Origin: Isoptericola halalbus
GTDB lineage: Bacteria > Actinomycetota > Actinomycetes > Actinomycetales > Cellulomonadaceae
Direction of reading: 5' to 3'
Length of the DNA stretch: 64,000 nucleotides
Assembly: GCA_009663185.1 (NCBI GenBank)
Contig: VJZX01000001.1
Location: forward strand, 124,001 to 188,000
Below are positions 54,905-63,868 of this stretch, piece after piece; the stretch's first letter is position 1; every line of letters starts with the position of its first letter. The translations under genes and the position numbers were made by a program. The notes beneath the pieces are model-generated. The model saw only the letters and a list, made by a program, of their open reading frames with translations. It made no database searches and was not told the DNA's origin.

Positions 54905-55810
54905 ATGAACGCTCCCCTCGCCCGTGGTGCAGGCCTGACGCTGGCCACCGCCCTCGCCCCATCCGCCTGGGGCACCACCTACGTCGTCACGACCGAGCTG
55001 CTACCCGCCGGGTACCCGCTCTTCGCCGGCCTGGCCCGCGCGCTGCCCGCCGGGCTCCTCGCGCTGGCCTTCACGCGGACCCTGCCGCACGGCGTCTGGT
55101 GGTGGCGCGCTGCGGTGCTCGGCACGCTCAACATCGGGGCGTTCTTCCCGCTGCTCTTCGTCACTGCCGATCGCCTGCCCGGTGGCGTGGCAGCGACGAT
55201 GGGCGCGGCGCAGCCGCTGCTGGTGGCCGCGCTGGCCGTGGGCCTGCTGCGCGAGCCGCCGTCGGCGTGGCGGTGCGGCTGGGGGCTCGTCGGCGTGCTC
55301 GGGGTCGGGCTCGTGGTGCTCGGACCGGCCGCCCGGTTCGACGCCGCCGGCATCGTGGCCGGCCTCGCGGGCACGGCATCCATGGCGCTGGGCGTCACGC
55401 TGACCAAGCGGTGGGGACGCCCGACCGGCGTCGGTCCGATGGCCTTCGCCGGGTGGCAGCTCGCCGCGGGTGGGCTCGTGCTGATACCGGTGACGCTCAC
55501 CGTCGAGGGTGTCCCGGTGGGCGTGGACGGCCCCGCGCTGCTGGGCTACGCGTGGCTCGGGCTCGTGGGTGGCCTCGTCGCCTACACCCTGTGGTTCCGC
55601 GGCGTCGTCCAGCTCCCGGTCGCGTCGGTCGCCGTGCTGGGGCTCCTGTCGCCCCTGGTCGCGGCGACCCTCGGGGCGGTGCTGCTGGGCCAGGCGCTCG
55701 GCCCGGTCCAGCTCGCCGGTTTCGCGCTCGCGCTCGCGTCGATCGTCGCGGGTCAGGTCGCACCCCGGCGGCCGCTGCTCCCGACGGGCGCGGTCCCGGT
55801 CCTGCGCTGA
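54905..55810 (+). CDS. EamA/DMT-family exporter
   Basis: 301 residues and ten helices, with two EamA halves: TALAPSAWGTTYVVTTELLP, LPGGVAATMGAAQPLLVAAL and, in the second half, GVGPMAFAGWQLAAGGLVLI, RGVVQLPVASVAVLGLLSPL. The EamA group includes amino-acid and metabolite exporters. GAGGG sits 1-4 nt before the ATG. It is probably controlled by the LysR protein next door. Confidence 0.88.
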   Translation: MNAPLARGAGLTLATALAPSAWGTTYVVTTELLPAGYPLFAGLARALPAGLLALAFTRTLPHGVWWWRAAVLGTLNIGAFFPLLFVTADRLPGGVAATMGAAQPLLVAALAVGLLREPPSAWRCGWGLVGVLGVGLVVLGPAARFDAAGIVAGLAGTASMALGVTLTKRWGRPTGVGPMAFAGWQLAAGGLVLIPVTLTVEGVPVGVDGPALLGYAWLGLVGGLVAYTLWFRGVVQLPVASVAVLGLLSPLVAATLGAVLLGQALGPVQLAGFALALASIVAGQVAPRRPLLPTGAVPVLR

Positions 55811-55836
55811 CCGCCGTCGTCGGACCGCAGGCACGA

Positions 55837-55872
55837 CGAAGGCCCGCACGGCAGCTGCCGTGCGGGCCTTCG
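55837..55872. terminator. bidirectional terminator between EamA and ssrA
   Basis: A 36-bp perfect palindrome with CGAAGGCCCGCACGG as one arm and an AGCT centre. It lies 26 nt after the EamA stop and 8 nt from the ssrA 3' end, so it can end both transcripts. Confidence 0.8.
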
Positions 55873-55879
55873 TGACAGG

Positions 55880-56245
55880 TGGAGCTGCGGGGAATCGAAC
55901 CCCGGTCCGGTGGCGCTTTTCCAGGACTTCTCCGGGCGCAGTCTGCTGTGAATTTCTCGGCCCCCGCACTCACGCAGACAAGGTGCGGACGGGCCCAGTC
56001 ATCTAGATGTCCCCGCAGCCCCGATGACGTGGACCACGAGCAGTGGCTCTCTAGGCGACGCCAGCTACCGGGGCGAGAGCATCCCCGGGCCGACGGACTT
56101 CAGAGCTCGCTCAGGCGGCGAGGGTGAAGTCGGTGCGCTTGTTATCGGCACCTATAGGTTTGCAGGCAACGCGTTAACGAGATGAGCCTGCATCCTCGGC
56201 CCGCTTCTCCTCGAAGCACGACCACCGTCGAAACCGATCAGCCCC
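55880..56245 (-). ncRNA. ssrA: transfer-messenger RNA (tmRNA)
   Basis: The 5' end GGGGCTG pairs with the 3' CAGCTCC (tRNA-like acceptor with the G-U pair near the end); GGTTCGATTCC is the T loop. The tag reading frame ends GATAACAAGCGCACC-type codons giving A-DNKRTDFTLAA and TGA, the LAA end needed for proteolysis. It rescues stalled ribosomes together with SmpB. The 3' CCA is not encoded in full. Confidence 0.95.
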
Positions 56246-56342
56246 TGTGGAGTTGTCAACCTGTGTGGTTCGAGCCGGCGCGTTCCCGCAGCCAGCCGTT
56301 CCATCCTAGTGCGTCAACCCGGCGCGGTGCGATCCTATTCCT

Positions 56343-56756
56343 GTGAGCGACGCCGCCGACGGCTTCGCGGTCACGGTCGGCGCCGGGACGCTGCGGGCCC
56401 CGTCGTCGAGCGTGCCCACGCTGCCGCACCGCTGGACCCCGGAGGGGGTCACGGTCGAGGTCGCGTTCACGGGGGCGCACCTGCTGCACCTCGCCGTCGC
56501 GGGATGCGTCCTCAACGACGTGTACCGCGAGGCCGAAGCCCTCGGCGTCGTCGTGGACGGCGTGCGCGTGCACGCCCAGGGCGGCTTCGACACCGACACG
56601 TGGGCCTCGACGGGCATCGAGTACGCGGTCGAGGTCGACTCCCCCGACGCGTCCGACGACGTCGCTCGCGTCGTCGACGCGGTCGACAAGATCGCGGAGA
56701 TCCCGCGAACCGTGCGCGCCGGCGCTGGGGTGCGGCGCGTGGAGTCGCTCAGCTGA
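56343..56756 (+). CDS. OsmC-like family protein
   Basis: 137 residues. [18 protein letters not shown]-like region: [20 protein letters not shown] includes the OsmC-type Cys at position 60 but only one catalytic-type Cys is seen, so peroxidase activity is doubtful. [20 protein letters not shown] is the second OsmC-like half. Small, soluble. Convergent with smpB, overlapping by 8 nt. Function otherwise unknown. Confidence 0.65.
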   Translation: MSDAADGFAVTVGAGTLRAPSSSVPTLPHRWTPEGVTVEVAFTGAHLLHLAVAGCVLNDVYREAEALGVVVDGVRVHAQGGFDTDTWASTGIEYAVEVDSPDASDDVARVVDAVDKIAEIPRTVRAGAGVRRVESLS

Positions 56757-57240
56757 GCAGCTCGCGGTGGCGTATGGCGCGCTGCGCCTCGCGCATGTCC
56801 TGCTTCTCGCGCAGGGCCTGGCGCTTGTCGTACTCCTTCTTGCCTCGGGCCAGGGCGATCTCGACCTTGGCCCGGCCGTCGAGGAAGTAGAGGCTCAGCG
56901 GGATCAGGGTCTGCCCCTTCTCCTTGAGCTTGGCGTCGAGGCGCAGGATCTCCTCGCGGTGCAGCAGCAGCTTGCGCCGCCGTCGCGGGGAGTGGTTGTT
57001 CCACGTGCCCTGGAAGTACTCGGGGATGTGCACGTTCTCGAGCCAGGCCTCACCGCGGTCGATCGTGGCGTAGCCGTCGATCAGCGACGCCCGTCCCATG
57101 CGCAGCGCCTTGACCTCGGTGCCCGACAGGACGATCCCCGCCTCGAAGACGTCCTCGATCACGTAGTCGTGGCGGGCCTTCTTGTTGTTGGCCACGATCG
57201 TGCGCGGGTCGGCGTTCTTCTTGCCGGCTCCCTTGGCCAT
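56749..57240 (-). CDS. smpB: SsrA-binding protein SmpB
   Basis: 163 residues. [60 protein letters not shown] and [10 protein letters not shown] are diagnostic, and the C-terminal tail is rich in Lys/Arg ([14 protein letters not shown]). It guides tmRNA to stalled ribosomes. The start is set by GGAGGAG 7 nt upstream. It lies downstream of the ftsX/M23 genes and close to ssrA. Confidence 0.96.
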   Translation of the reverse strand: MAKGAGKKNADPRTIVANNKKARHDYVIEDVFEAGIVLSGTEVKALRMGRASLIDGYATIDRGEAWLENVHIPEYFQGTWNNHSPRRRRKLLLHREEILRLDAKLKEKGQTLIPLSLYFLDGRAKVEIALARGKKEYDKRQALREKQDMREAQRAIRHRELLS

Positions 57241-57334
57241 GGGTGTCCTCCTCCCGGGGTGTCGCGACGTCCCAGGATACGGGAGCACGCGGGGCCGTCG
57301 AGCGCTTTTCAGCGCCGGGAGAACAGGCCGAACA

Positions 57335-58687
57335 TCATGGGAGCCACCCCATCGGGTCCACGGTGCTGCCGTCGACCCACACCTCGAAGTGCAGGTGGCA
57401 GGCGGTCGACCCGCCGGTCGTCCCCGAGTATCCGATGACGTCTCCCTTGCTGACGCTCTGGCCAGACCCCACGGCGAACCCCGACAGGTGGCTGTAGGCC
57501 GTCATGACGCTGCGACCGCCGTGGTAGCCGTGGTTGATCAGCACCTGGTTGCCGGCGCCGTACTTGTAGTACGCGTGGACGACCGTGCCCCCCGCCGAGG
57601 CGTAGATCGGCGTGCCGCAGTAGGCGCGGAAGTCGGTGCCCGCGTGCAGGCGCCAGGTCTTGTAGAGCGGGTGGAAACGCATGCCGTACGACGACGTCAC
57701 CACGGGGGAGGCCACCGGGTACGACAGGAACGACCTCTGCGAGGAGCCCCCGCCCGAGTTCCTCTCCGCCTCCTGCTGGCGGCGGCGCTCCTCGGCCAGC
57801 CTCCGGTCACGCTTTTCCTGCTCGGCGATGATGCCCTTGATCTTCGCCGCGAGCTCCCCGCGCTCCTGGTCGTTGCGCTCGAGGTCCTCGAGCGTCTCCT
57901 CCCGCTTGGTCTCGATCGTCGCCTTGAGCCGCTTCTGCTCGGCGATGAGCCGCTCGACCTCGGCCTTGCGGTCCGCGGCCTCACGCTCGGCCTTCTGCGC
58001 CACGATGACGTTGGCGTCGGCCTCCTTCTTGAGCGCCGCGATGGTCTCGCGGATCGCGTCGAGCCGCGCCTGCTGGTTGCGCGCGAGCGCCTCGGCGTCC
58101 TGCAGCTCCGTGAGCGTGCGGGCCTGGCTGCGCGCGGCCGACGACGACACCTGGAAGTCCTGCAGAAATTCCTCCGTGGACTGCGCCCCGGTGACGATGC
58201 CGAGCGCACTTGCGTCGTCACCGGCCCGGTACGCCTCGCGCGCCATCTGGACGATGTCGGCTCGCGCGGCCTCGACCTTGCCCTCGTCCTTCTCGATCTG
58301 CTGCGCGACGGCGGTCTCCTCGGCCTGCGCGTCCTCGAGCCGCTGGGCGAGGATCTCGGCCTTGCGCCGGGCCTCCTCGAGCGCCGCCTGCGCCGCAGCG
58401 AGCTCGGCCTCCGCCACCGGCAGGCGCGCCTCGACGGTGTTCAGATCGAGCGCGGCCTGACGCAGGTCGGCGTTCGTGTCCTCGAGGGACGCCTCGAGCT
58501 GCGCGCGCTCACGCTGCTTCTGACGCCGTTCGGCCTCGGCGGCCGCGCGGCGGTCGTCGATGTCGTCGGCGCCCGCCGACACCACCCCGCCGAGCACGAG
58601 TCCCGCCGCGAGCACGGCACCGAGCGTCGCGCCGACCGCGCGTCGCCAGCCGCGCACGGGACGGAGGGGGCCCCCTGCGATCTGCAT
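57335..58687 (-). CDS. M23 peptidase with coiled-coil domain, EnvC/RipC-like (FtsEX partner)
   Basis: 450 residues. A signal peptide ([20 protein letters not shown] ending SAGA) is followed by a long coiled coil at about 40-300 and an LytM domain at 335-450 with HAGTDF and HLHFEVW, the zinc ligands. In E. coli and mycobacteria, FtsEX opens such coiled-coil hydrolases at the septum. It is in the ftsEX operon here, so it probably cleaves peptidoglycan for daughter-cell separation. Catalytic His and Asp are intact. Confidence 0.9.
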   Translation of the reverse strand: MQIAGGPLRPVRGWRRAVGATLGAVLAAGLVLGGVVSAGADDIDDRRAAAEAERRQKQRERAQLEASLEDTNADLRQAALDLNTVEARLPVAEAELAAAQAALEEARRKAEILAQRLEDAQAEETAVAQQIEKDEGKVEAARADIVQMAREAYRAGDDASALGIVTGAQSTEEFLQDFQVSSSAARSQARTLTELQDAEALARNQQARLDAIRETIAALKKEADANVIVAQKAEREAADRKAEVERLIAEQKRLKATIETKREETLEDLERNDQERGELAAKIKGIIAEQEKRDRRLAEERRRQQEAERNSGGGSSQRSFLSYPVASPVVTSSYGMRFHPLYKTWRLHAGTDFRAYCGTPIYASAGGTVVHAYYKYGAGNQVLINHGYHGGRSVMTAYSHLSGFAVGSGQSVSKGDVIGYSGTTGGSTACHLHFEVWVDGSTVDPMGWLP

Positions 58688-58692
58688 GCCTC

Positions 58693-59604
58693 TCACACCC
58701 TCGTATAGCGGTTGAGCGTCACCACGGACGACACCACGGCAAGCCCGACCGCGATTCCGATCAGCAGCGGGGCGACGCGCAGCACGTCGCCCACGGTCAC
58801 ATACGCTACCCAGTTCACCGATTCCTGCAGCCAGTCGGTGATGAAGTACTTCACGCCCAGCCACAGTCCGCCCGCGGCCAAGAGCGCCCCGAGGACGGCC
58901 GCGATCGCGCCCTCGAGCAGGAACGGCAGCTGGACGAACAGGTTCGAGGCACCTACGAGCCGCATGATCCCGGTCTCCCGCCGGCGCGACATCGCGGACA
59001 GCCGGATGGTCGTCGTGATGAGCAGGACCGCCGCGAGGAGCATGACGCCGGCAAGGCCCGCCGCGAGCAGCGACGCGCGGTTCAGCGCGAGGAAGAGCGG
59101 CTGGAAGATCGCACGCTGGTCCTCCACGACCTCGACGCCCTCGCGCCCGGTGAGCACGTCGGCGACGACCTCGTACTGCTCGGGGTCGACGAGCTTGAGC
59201 CGAAACGACGCCTGCATGTCGTCCTCGGTGAGCTGGGTGCCCTGGTAGCCGTCGGGGTAGCGCTCGCTGAACGCCTCGAACGCGTCGGCCTTCGTCTCCA
59301 CGTAGACCTGCGCGACGACGTCGCCCAGCTCGGTGTCGATCACCTCGCGCAGCGCGTCCATCTGCTCCTGCGTGGCCTCCCCCGCCGCGCACGTCGGCGC
59401 GGTCGAGCCCTCAGGGCACAGGAAGACCGAGACCTCGACGAGGTCGTACCAGTCCCCCTTGAGCTTGTCGACCTGGGTCTGGAGCAACGCGGCCGAGCCG
59501 ACGAAGGTGAGTGACACGAACGTCACCAGCACGACGGAGACGACCATGGTCAGGTTGCGGCGCAGGCCCTGCAGGACCTCGGTCAGGACGAACTGGAGGC
59601 GCAC
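58693..59604 (-). CDS. ftsX: cell division protein FtsX
   Basis: 303 residues with four helices: one before an extracellular loop (LYS/ACID rich, residues about 45-170 containing FLCPEGSTAPTC), then LLAAGLAGVMLLAAVLLITT, the VGASNLFVQLPFLLEGAIAA segment, and IGIAVGLAVVSSVV. It couples FtsE ATPase to the septal hydrolase. The GTG is 1 nt beyond the ftsE stop. It is followed by the M23 gene. Confidence 0.94.
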   Translation of the reverse strand: MRLQFVLTEVLQGLRRNLTMVVSVVLVTFVSLTFVGSAALLQTQVDKLKGDWYDLVEVSVFLCPEGSTAPTCAAGEATQEQMDALREVIDTELGDVVAQVYVETKADAFEAFSERYPDGYQGTQLTEDDMQASFRLKLVDPEQYEVVADVLTGREGVEVVEDQRAIFQPLFLALNRASLLAAGLAGVMLLAAVLLITTTIRLSAMSRRRETGIMRLVGASNLFVQLPFLLEGAIAAVLGALLAAGGLWLGVKYFITDWLQESVNWVAYVTVGDVLRVAPLLIGIAVGLAVVSSVVTLNRYTRV

Positions 59605-59605
59605 G

Positions 59606-60529
59606 TCAGCCCTCCCGTCCGGCGCGGGTACGGCCGTGCTCGGCGAGGACCTGCTGCACGACGTCGTATGCCGGGTCCTGCGACGACGCCGGGTGCGGGA
59701 CCGCCTCGGCGGCACGCGCGGCGGCGGCCTCGGCCGCGCGCTCGGCCTCGATGTCGGCCGGCTCGGGCGACACGCGGATCTGCGGCTGGTTGCGTCCGGG
59801 GGCGTCGAGCACCGGGGTGCTGCCGATCTGCGGCAGGATCGACTCGCGCTCGCCGTAGGCGCCGATCGCCTCGTCGCGCACCACGACGCCGGTCGAGAGC
59901 TCGACGACACGCTTGCGCATCTCGTTGACGATCTCGTCGTCGTGCGTCGCCATGACGACCGTGGTGCCGGTGCGGTTGATGCGGTCGAGCAGGCGCATGA
60001 TGCCCAGCGACGTCGTCGGGTCGAGGTTGCCCGTGGGCTCGTCGGCGAGGAGGATCTGCGGCCGGTTGACGAACGCGCGCGCGATCGCGACGCGCTGCTG
60101 CTCGCCACCGGACAGCTCGTGCGGGCGCCGTTTCTCCTTGCCGTCGAGACCGACCATCTCCAGGACCTCGGGCACCGTCGTCTTGATGGTGTGGCGGGGA
60201 CGGCCGATGACCTGGAGGGCGAACGCGACGTTCTCGTAGACGGTCTTGTTGGGCAGCAGCCGGAAGTCCTGGAAGACGACGCCAATGCTGCGGCGCAGCG
60301 ACGGCACCTTCCAGCTCGAGATGGTCGACAGGTCGCGGCCCGCGACGTAGACCCGGCCGGCAGTCGGACGCTCCTCGCGCAGCACGAGGCGCAGGAACGT
60401 CGACTTGCCCGAGCCGGACGCGCCGACGAGGAAGACGAACTCGCCGCGCGCGACATCGACCGTGACGTCGTCGAGCGCAGGCCTCGCCCCACGGGCGTAG
60501 ACCTTCGAGACGTTCTCGAACCGGATCAC
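59606..60529 (-). CDS. ftsE: cell division ATP-binding protein FtsE with C-terminal extension
   Basis: 307 residues. The ABC part has [10 protein letters not shown] (36-44), [15 protein letters not shown] and [13 protein letters not shown], and ends near residue 228. The remaining 80 residues (Glu/Ala/Arg-rich, containing [19 protein letters not shown]) have no counterpart in the usual 220-230-residue FtsE. The ABC domain drives conformational change of FtsX. GTG start with AGGAGG. The gene is 345 nt from prfB across a stretch holding two 20-bp arrays. Confidence 0.94.
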   Translation of the reverse strand: MIRFENVSKVYARGARPALDDVTVDVARGEFVFLVGASGSGKSTFLRLVLREERPTAGRVYVAGRDLSTISSWKVPSLRRSIGVVFQDFRLLPNKTVYENVAFALQVIGRPRHTIKTTVPEVLEMVGLDGKEKRRPHELSGGEQQRVAIARAFVNRPQILLADEPTGNLDPTTSLGIMRLLDRINRTGTTVVMATHDDEIVNEMRKRVVELSTGVVVRDEAIGAYGERESILPQIGSTPVLDAPGRNQPQIRVSPEPADIEAERAAEAAAARAAEAVPHPASSQDPAYDVVQQVLAEHGRTRAGREG

Positions 60530-60660
60530 GAGTGCCCCCTCCTCGCACTGCCCCACCTGACCGGGAGCGGTGTTCTCGCCGATCGAGCGTCGCACGCTGG
60601 CGGGTGAGGTCAGGCGGAGGACACGCCGGTGTGTCGCGGGTCGCCCGCTTGCCCCGAGCA

Positions 60661-60760
60661 ACCCCAAGTAGAAAGAATTCCGCCGAAGTAGAACGGACTC
60701 CGCCGAGGTAGAACGCGCAGCGCCGAGGTCGAACGAGTTCCAGCGAGGTAGAACGCCTGA
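60661..60760. repeat. 20-bp-period array, copy 4A (5 units)
   Basis: Five units with an exact 20-bp period, in the opposite orientation to other copies on this strand: cores CCAAGTAG, CGAAGTAG, CGAGGTAG, CGAGGTCG and CGAGGTAG at 60664, 60684, 60704, 60724 and 60744. Unit 3 is CGCCGAGGTAGAACGCGCAG. The outer units are more divergent. Confidence 0.85.
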
Positions 60761-60805
60761 CGACAGCGGCATCGCGGGACGCGCTTCTCACTCGGCCACA
60801 CGGCC

Positions 60806-60865
60806 ACTACCTCGGCGGAAGAAGTCCTACCTCGGCAGAAACGCTTCTACGTCGCGGCCGGCGGC
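60806..60865. repeat. 20-bp-period array, copy 4B (3 units, inverted)
   Basis: Cores CTACCTCG at 60806 and 60826 and the variant CTACGTCG at 60846, exactly 20 bp apart, inverted relative to copy 4A and separated from it by 45 nt. The last unit lies 10 nt before the prfB stop codon on its 3' side. The inverted pair could fold as one long imperfect hairpin. The remaining 130 nt to ftsE show nothing else. Confidence 0.8.
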
Positions 60866-60874
60866 GGCGAGAGG

Positions 60875-61990
60875 TCAGGCGACGTCGGCACCCTGCGAGC
60901 GACGCCAGCGGACGCCGGCCTCGATGAAGTCGTCGATCGCGCCGTCGAAAACAGCAGCCGGGTTGCCGGACTCGTGCTCGGTGCGCAGGTCCTTGACCAT
61001 CTGGTACGGCTGCAGCACGTAGGAGCGCATCTGGTCGCCCCAGCTCGCCTTGATGTCGCCGGCGAGCTCCTTCTTCTTCGCGGCCTCCTCCTGCTGACGC
61101 TGCAGGAGCAGGCGGGACTGCAGGACACGCAGTGCGGCAGCGCGGTTCTGGATCTGCGACTTCTCGTTCTGCATCGACACGACGATGCCGGTCGGGATGT
61201 GCGTCATGCGCACCGCGGAGTCGGTCGTGTTGACGGACTGACCGCCCGGGCCGGACGAGCGGAACACGTCGACCTTGATCTCCGACTCGGGGATCTCGAT
61301 GTGGTCGGTCTGCTCGATGAGCGGGACCACCTCCACGGCTGCGAACGACGTCTGGCGGCGGCCCTGGTTGTCGAACGGCGAGATGCGCACGAGCCGGTGC
61401 GTGCCGGCCTCGACGGACAGGTGCCCGAACGCATAGGGCGCCTTGACCTCGAACGTGGCCGACTTGAGACCCGCCTCCTCGGCGTACGAGGTGTCGAGCA
61501 CCGTCGTCGGGTATCCGTGACGCTCGGCCCAGCGCAGATACATGCGCATCAGCATCTCGGCGAAGTCCGCGGCGTCGACGCCGCCCGCGCCGGAGCGGAT
61601 CGTGACGACGGCCTCGCGGGCGTCGTACTCGCCGGCCAGGAGCGTGCGAATCTCGAGCGCGTCGAGGTCCTTGCGGATCCCGGCGACCTCGGCTTCGGCC
61701 TCGACGAGGGTGTCGGCGTCGTCCATCTCCTGGCCCATCTCGACGAGCGTCTCGACGTCGTCGATGCGCTGGCGCAGCTTCTCGACGCGCTCGAGCTCGC
61801 CCTGCGTGACGGACAGGGCCTGCGTGATCTTCTGGGCCGCGTCCGGGTCGTCCCACAGGTCGGGGGCCGACGCCTGGTCGGAGAGCTGGGCGATCTTCGC
61901 CTGCAGGGCGGTGGGGTCGCTCACGGCCTCGATGGACTCGAGGGTGGCGCGCAGCGCCTTGATCTCTGCGGGGAAGTCGATGGTGGCCAC
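60875..61990 (-). CDS. prfB: peptide chain release factor 2
   Basis: 371 residues. [15 protein letters not shown] contains the SPF codon-recognition tripeptide and [18 protein letters not shown] the catalytic GGQ (near 249). The reading frame is continuous from ATG to stop; the programmed frameshift of many bacteria is absent, as expected for actinobacteria. It terminates translation at UGA and UAA. Precedes ftsE in the conserved gene order. Confidence 0.96.
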   Translation of the reverse strand: MATIDFPAEIKALRATLESIEAVSDPTALQAKIAQLSDQASAPDLWDDPDAAQKITQALSVTQGELERVEKLRQRIDDVETLVEMGQEMDDADTLVEAEAEVAGIRKDLDALEIRTLLAGEYDAREAVVTIRSGAGGVDAADFAEMLMRMYLRWAERHGYPTTVLDTSYAEEAGLKSATFEVKAPYAFGHLSVEAGTHRLVRISPFDNQGRRQTSFAAVEVVPLIEQTDHIEIPESEIKVDVFRSSGPGGQSVNTTDSAVRMTHIPTGIVVSMQNEKSQIQNRAAALRVLQSRLLLQRQQEEAAKKKELAGDIKASWGDQMRSYVLQPYQMVKDLRTEHESGNPAAVFDGAIDDFIEAGVRWRRSQGADVA

Positions 61991-62012
61991 GAGGTTCTAG
62001 GGTACCCGCGGC

Positions 62013-62381
62013 TCACGGCTTCTCGGGCAGCGGGCGCTCGAACATCTCGGCCGTGGCCCGGGCGCTGGGCGTCCCTGCGTCCGGGTCTGCGCCGGCGTCG
62101 AGGAGCGCGACGACGACGTCGTCAGCCCCCGTGAACACCGCACCCGCGAGCGGCGACTGGCCGCGCGCGTTCAGCCGGTCGACCTCGGCGCCGCGCTCCG
62201 CCAGCCCGCGGACCAGGCCAGCGTGCCCGTGGTACGCGGCGAGCATGAGCAGCGTGTTCCCCGCCGCGTCGGCGTGGTCGACAGGCACGCCGGCATCGAC
62301 GAACTCGAGGAGCAGGTCGGCGCCCGCCCGGGCGAGGTCGAACATCTGGTCCAGATCCACCGGAGCCGTGTCGTCGCTCAT
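62013..62381 (-). CDS. ankyrin-repeat protein
   Basis: 122 residues with about three ankyrin units: DHADAAGNTLLMLAAYHGHA, LVRGLAERGAEVDRLNARGQ and SPLAGAVFTGADDVVVALLD. It is short and soluble, and ankyrin repeats usually bind a protein partner. No signal peptide. It is followed by prfB at 22 nt but its function is not linked to release factors as far as I can see. Confidence 0.8.
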   Translation of the reverse strand: MSDDTAPVDLDQMFDLARAGADLLLEFVDAGVPVDHADAAGNTLLMLAAYHGHAGLVRGLAERGAEVDRLNARGQSPLAGAVFTGADDVVVALLDAGADPDAGTPSARATAEMFERPLPEKP

Positions 62382-62390
62382 GCCTCGAAC

Positions 62391-62855
62391 CTACTGGGCT
62401 CGCGCCGACGACGTCGCCTGGACGGTAAATCCGCCACCGAACGCGTCGGTGAACCAGCGCAGCAACGGCGGGTGGGACGTCGCGGCAAGACCGACGCGCG
62501 CCGTCCGGCCGTCGGGCGACGACGCCTCGACCACACGGACGCCATCGAGCCCACGGAGCGCAGTGGGATGCGCGGCGAGGTAGTCGATGACCGACTGCTC
62601 GACGTCGGCGTCGGTGAGCGTCAGCACGCCTGTCTCGTCGGGCGTGCGGGCCTCGCCCACGTAGAACCGCTCGGGCGGCATCGCGTCCGCGGCGTCGGCG
62701 GCGAGAAGGTCCGCGACGTCGTACAGCTGCTTGCGGTCGAGGTGGACCGCGGTCGACGACGCCACCATCGCGACCAGCATGAGGCCGATCGCCACGCAGC
62801 CCGCCGTGAGCAGCATGATCCGTCCCTCCTCGCGAGTCTCGGTGCCGGGCGTCAT
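62391..62855 (-). CDS. TadE/TadG-like pilus assembly protein
   Basis: 154 residues: a single N-terminal helix (GCVAIGLMLVAMVASSTAVH) preceded by EEGRIMLL, then a soluble region ending in a short hydrophobic C-terminus. This is the Rv3654c-like secretion/pilus minor component of Tad clusters. It overlaps the previous gene's stop (ATGA). Probably a membrane-anchored pseudopilin-like protein. Confidence 0.75.
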   Translation of the reverse strand: MTPGTETREEGRIMLLTAGCVAIGLMLVAMVASSTAVHLDRKQLYDVADLLAADAADAMPPERFYVGEARTPDETGVLTLTDADVEQSVIDYLAAHPTALRGLDGVRVVEASSPDGRTARVGLAATSHPPLLRWFTDAFGGGFTVQATSSARAQ

Positions 62856-63283
62856 GGCCGCACCTGCCCGTACCGGTCGACCGTGCCGACGTGCACTGCC
62901 TCGACCGGGATCTCGAGCGGCACCCACGAGCGCAGCGCGGAGGGAACGAACGGCAGCGGCACGGCGAGCCGTACCTGCGTCGCGACCGTCCCGCCGGGCG
63001 TCAGGCACGGGTCGTGCGAGCACTCGAGCTGGAGCGACCCGTCGTCGAATCCCTGGTCGGCCAGGGCGATCCCGACCGCCGCCTGGGCTCGCGCGGCCCC
63101 CTCGGCGGAGGACGAGGCGGTGACGAATGCGCGCGCCGCCTCGCGCGCGGCGCCTTCGACGGCGAACGTGCCTGCCTGTACCTGCGCGAGCGTGATCACG
63201 AGGTACACGAGCGGCACGAGAAGGATCACGGCCGCGCCGATGAACTCGACCATGGCCGCGCCGCGCTCGTCGTCCGGCTCCAC
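62852..63283 (-). CDS. TadE-family pilus assembly protein
   Basis: 143 residues. ERGAAMVEFIGAAVILLVPL is the TadE N-terminal signature (G, E and hydrophobic segment), and GTFAVEGAAREAARAF follows. Such pseudopilins are processed by a prepilin peptidase. GTG start shares 1 nt with the previous stop (TAGTG). Confidence 0.85.
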   Translation of the reverse strand: MEPDDERGAAMVEFIGAAVILLVPLVYLVITLAQVQAGTFAVEGAAREAARAFVTASSSAEGAARAQAAVGIALADQGFDDGSLQLECSHDPCLTPGGTVATQVRLAVPLPFVPSALRSWVPLEIPVEAVHVGTVDRYGQVRP

Positions 63284-63657
63284 TAGCCCTCCTCCAGCGC
63301 ATGCCCGCGCGCGGTCAGCACGCCCGAGGGCCCCAGGATCCCGACGACGGGCAGCGGCGCCTGGACGGTCACCTCGACGACCGGCAGGCCGTCGAGCGTC
63401 GTCGAACGCACCGATACGTCGCGCGCATAGCTCGCGTTCAGGGACGCCGTGAGCAGGTCACGGGTGCGCTGCGCGCCATCGCCGAGGTCGCGGTCCGCGC
63501 GGGCGGCGACCCGCGCACCCTCGGCGGCGGCATCGATCACGAGCGCCCGCACGTGCATCGCGAGCGCGACCTGCACGACGCCGAGAAAGAGTGCGAGCAC
63601 GAGTGCGGCGACGAGGACGAACTCGGCGACGGCCGAGCCCCGCTCGTCGTCGCGCAC
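63283..63657 (-). CDS. TadE-family pilus assembly protein
   Basis: 124 residues. ERGSAVAEFVLVAALVLALF is the TadE signature and ALVIDAAAEGARVAARADRD the alpha-helical continuation. It is followed by a second TadE gene, so the cluster encodes two pseudopilins. GTG start. Confidence 0.85.
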   Translation of the reverse strand: MRDDERGSAVAEFVLVAALVLALFLGVVQVALAMHVRALVIDAAAEGARVAARADRDLGDGAQRTRDLLTASLNASYARDVSVRSTTLDGLPVVEVTVQAPLPVVGILGPSGVLTARGHALEEG

Positions 63658-63659
63658 GA

Positions 63660-63839
63660 TCAGCGGCCGGTGACGCTCGAGATCGCGTCGGTGAACGCAC
63701 CCTCGAGCAGCGGGCCGGCGATCGCCCAGAGCGCGACCACGAGGCCCGCCGTCATCAGCGTCACGAGGACCCAGCCGGGGACGTCACCGCGTTCCGGGTC
63801 GTCGCCGGCGGGCAGCTCATGGGAGTCGAGGTCCTGCAT
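63660..63839 (-). CDS. small single-helix protein of the Tad cluster
   Basis: 59 residues, one helix (PGWVLVTLMTAGLVVALWAI) with a cytosolic acidic N-terminus and short C-terminus. Position between TadC and TadE genes suggests a Flp-pilin-like or accessory component, but the pilin processing motif (G/E at the N-terminus of the helix) is not seen. AAAGGA lies 8 nt before the ATG. Confidence 0.6.
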   Translation of the reverse strand: MQDLDSHELPAGDDPERGDVPGWVLVTLMTAGLVVALWAIAGPLLEGAFTDAISSVTGR

Positions 63840-63868
63840 CGGTGGTCCTTTCATGGAGGGCGGTGGGA

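Noticed and set aside
60875-61990. Search for a programmed frameshift in prfB
   Set aside because: The frame is continuous with full N-terminal domain, as in other actinobacteria.
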